This document shows, piece after piece, positions 61,401 to 64,000 of a stretch of DNA of 64,000 bases. Position 1 is the stretch's first letter, and the number at the start of each line of letters is the position of its first letter. Made by a program: the position numbers and the translations under genes. Origin of the DNA: Latrodectus hesperus (lineage: Eukaryota > Arthropoda > Arachnida > Araneae > Theridiidae); contig CM075854.1 in the NCBI GenBank assembly GCA_037975125.1, positions 63,738,571-63,802,570 of the forward strand, written 5' to 3'. Under the pieces are notes generated by a model, which had not been told where the DNA came from, did not search any database, and saw only the letters and a program-made list of their open reading frames with translations.

Positions 61401-64000
61401 TCTGGGAAAAGCAATAAAAATCGGTAGCATTAAAATAAGTAAAATGTTGGAAAATCCTTTCCGCTTATTTGGAATGTATTTAATGACAAATGAATTCTTT
61501 TTATAAATGGAAATTTTTTTGAGTCCTTTCTCTTCATACTCGTCCCTTTCTTAATCTGTATTTATAGTTAATGGCAAGATTATGTTCCGTAGAAAATCGT
61601 GTTTAAAAATTCTCTGTGATACTTTAAGATTTATGTTTTCAGTTTTCCAGTTAATTGAACTTAAATAACGTTTCATCTGACAGTTAAGAATTGTAAACTT
61701 TTCAAAACAGTTTCTGGAACTATCCCCTGTACCTCTTGAAAATTAATTTAACAATATGTGTTCACATGAAAAGAAAAAGAAAATATTTATTTAACAAGTT
61801 TTATTTCTCTATTGTCGATTCGATTTGATTCTCGGTAGTCGATTTGTTCTCTCGATTTATAAAGGATTTAAATTGAAAAGAAAAAAATTAAATGAGGAAA
61901 TAGAGATGAAAGTAATTAATATTTTTCCCTTTTATCACTATTCTTATATTTAATTAATGCTTATATATTTATGCGGATAGTCATTTTTAATTAATTAATT
62001 AAATAAATTTCAAATTTATTAAAGTATATTAATTAACTAATATGTGTGTCGATTTAAAATATATGATTAATTTGTGTTAATTTTACATTGATAAGCTAAT
62101 ATATTTCATATTAATAAGTTATAATAATATTTTTATATTCTAATTCATGTTAATAAGCTGATATAATTTCATACTTATAGAAATGAATTTCTGCTAAAAA
62201 GAATAAATTAATTTTTGTAAGAGAATGTGAAACTTTTAAGAAAATAGAATAAGAAAATAATTAATAGTAGCAAAATAAATCTGCATAAATAAGTATAATA
62301 AAAATTGTAATAATCATTTTTCATTAATTTTAATGCATATAGCAAATGGATTTAGAAAATCTATTTTAAACAGATAAGCATAATAGCAATAAAAGTACAT
62401 ATTCTATGACTGTTACAGCATTTTTTCAAATCAAGTATTTAGCAACAAAAATTAAAGTAAACTCATTTAAAAAAAGACTCAATGTTAAGTTTGTAATTTT
62501 AAAATTGATTTTTTTCTATTTGAAGCTCCTGTTATGAAATTTTCTTACAAAATTTTAATTCATATCATAATAACATCGCTTCATAATAAATCAGTTGACT
62601 GAATCCTATGAAATAAAAACTACAATATGTAAAAATTTTAAGGAAAAGTCGATTTTAAATAAATCCTTATATTGTCAAAATTAAGAATATTAAGTTAAAG
62701 AAGGGGAATGCGTAGTTTTCTTATGTGTTTAAAAAGTACTAAACTAAATTATTACGTTTAAATATAATGATTTTTTATTTTGGCGAAATTTGAATTCGAC
62801 TATATGTATATTAAATTATTCTTCCATCTCAATAAAAAAATAGCATCTATATTTATCTGTTGGAGAAACTTGGTTTTATAAATTAAAATTATTATAAATA
62901 GAGCTTACATACTTTGGCAAAAGTAATTTATTTCTAATTTAATAGAACTTAATTCTGAGCTAGTAAACATTGTTCAGTATAAGGAGATTTATTTTTTAAT
63001 TTATAAAAACAGCTATATAGATAAGAATAAAAAACTTTCATGCAATTAGATTTCATAGAAAAAGCAATCCTTATTGAATGCAAAATCTTTTTAAAGCACT
63101 TGAAAACTTTACAAAAAACATCATAATATGTATAATAATGCATTTCGTAAATGTACCTTGAAAGTATATTTTATAATGATTCATAATTCTTTTTTTCAAT
63201 TTCCCTCGTACTAAACGAATTTGTTACAATTTAATGTAAATTTTGATTACTTTCTGTGATACCGTAAACTACTACTTTATGAAATATTACATACAATTAA
63301 TAGCTGCTGGGAAATAATTAGGAAAATGAAGCTAAGCAAAGTCTTTATCCAAGAGAGAATATTTACTAACACTTTTGCAGTTTTACCAAATCTTACATTT
63401 GTAAAAATGAGTATTAAACCTTTTAATGTAATATTTCATAAAGTAGTATAAAATTAGATATATATAGTATTTAACAAACTATTTATTAAAAATATAACTT
63501 TAAACATGATTATTTTAAATTATATTTTTCTACATTTAATAATATTATAACATGTAGCTGTCAGATTTAATTACGTATAGTTAATATTTTAATTTAATAT
63601 TCATTTATCAGTGACACTACGTTAATTTTATGTAATCACCAATGTACCATTTAATATCTCCGTGTGTGAGAGTGTTGTTGGTTTTCTAATAAAGAACTAT
63701 CTAAAACAACTCTGGAATATTTCTAATTATTCTGACACAAAAAATAAAAGTAATTTGGATATAAAATTTGAAATTTTTCAGTAGCTATACGTTCTAGTTT
63801 TTATTAGTTTTTTCTGTTGGCTTTATCAGAAAAACTATTCCATTGAAAAAGTATTCTGCAAGAGACACTAGTCGTGTAATTAATCCGCCACTGATCTGCT
63901 ACACATCAACCACTGTTCTTTCCTTAGCAAAATCGGGACTGAATTCCGATATCTCTGTTTTGTGGGATTCAGTAGCATTTACGTTGCTGGGATTAGAAAG
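61400..64000. other. Intronic AT-rich DNA to the window end
   Basis: No exon can be supported. The last 150 bases (63850-64000) are of mixed composition with a TTTCCTTAG-type acceptor at about 63927 and two open frames to the edge. Neither resembles the next part of a DH domain. Confidence 0.45.

Noticed and set aside
63927..64000. Possible next RhoGEF exon at the window edge
   Set aside because: TTTCCTTAG could be an acceptor and two frames are open, but neither peptide resembles the DH segment expected after LVN.
1..64000. A novel defence system, operon or bacterial-type cassette
   Set aside because: The window is intron-dominated animal DNA with no gene clusters of that kind.

Overview
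The window is AT-rich, intron-dense animal DNA. It has long non-coding stretches, TA/TG microsatellites, many tRNA-derived SINEs and very short exons with GT/AG borders. One exon (56558-56635) encodes the start of a Dbl-homology (RhoGEF) domain. The composition, the SINE types and the mariner-type relic suggest an arthropod, most likely an arachnid such as a spider. That placement is inference from general resemblance, not from a search. No rRNA, functional tRNA gene, CRISPR array or bacterial-style gene was seen.

The main gene model is the 5' part of a plus-strand RhoGEF gene running from about 13.5 kb to beyond 64 kb. Three islands carry promoter-like motifs and short ATG exons: 13.44-13.98 kb, 15.59-16.04 kb and 47.72-47.88 kb. 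Their donors are in phases that fit together. The ends at 13973, 16036 and 47877 are all phase 0, as is the DH exon acceptor at 56558. The tiny exon 13610-13635 ends in phase 2, which is what the 47.7 kb exon would need from an upstream partner. I therefore read the region as several alternative first exons feeding one catalytic core. The DH exon is the only part with a recognisable domain; the upstream exons are predictions from ATG, codon composition and splice sites. The remaining DH and any PH exons are not visible and should lie past 64 kb.

Layout: 0-11 kb holds old repeats, a microsatellite and one CTCF-like motif. A weak possible first exon lies at 11450. 13.4-16 kb is the promoter and first-exon cluster. 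16-47.7 kb is a giant intron (or introns) loaded with SINEs of several families, a 783-bp Tc1/mariner-type element with long inverted repeats nested in a TA microsatellite, a diverged tandem duplication at 39.7 kb and a pair of hairpins at 41.6-41.8 kb. 47.9-56.5 kb is a SINE-poor intron. 56.6-64 kb is further intron containing a TATA-like promoter candidate at 61.25 kb.

Several islands of more complex sequence without a convincing ORF (9.6-9.95, 30.65-31.06, 46.2-46.5, 52.65-53.05, 55.2-55.5 and 61.1-61.4 kb) stand out from the AT-rich background and are candidate conserved regulatory elements.
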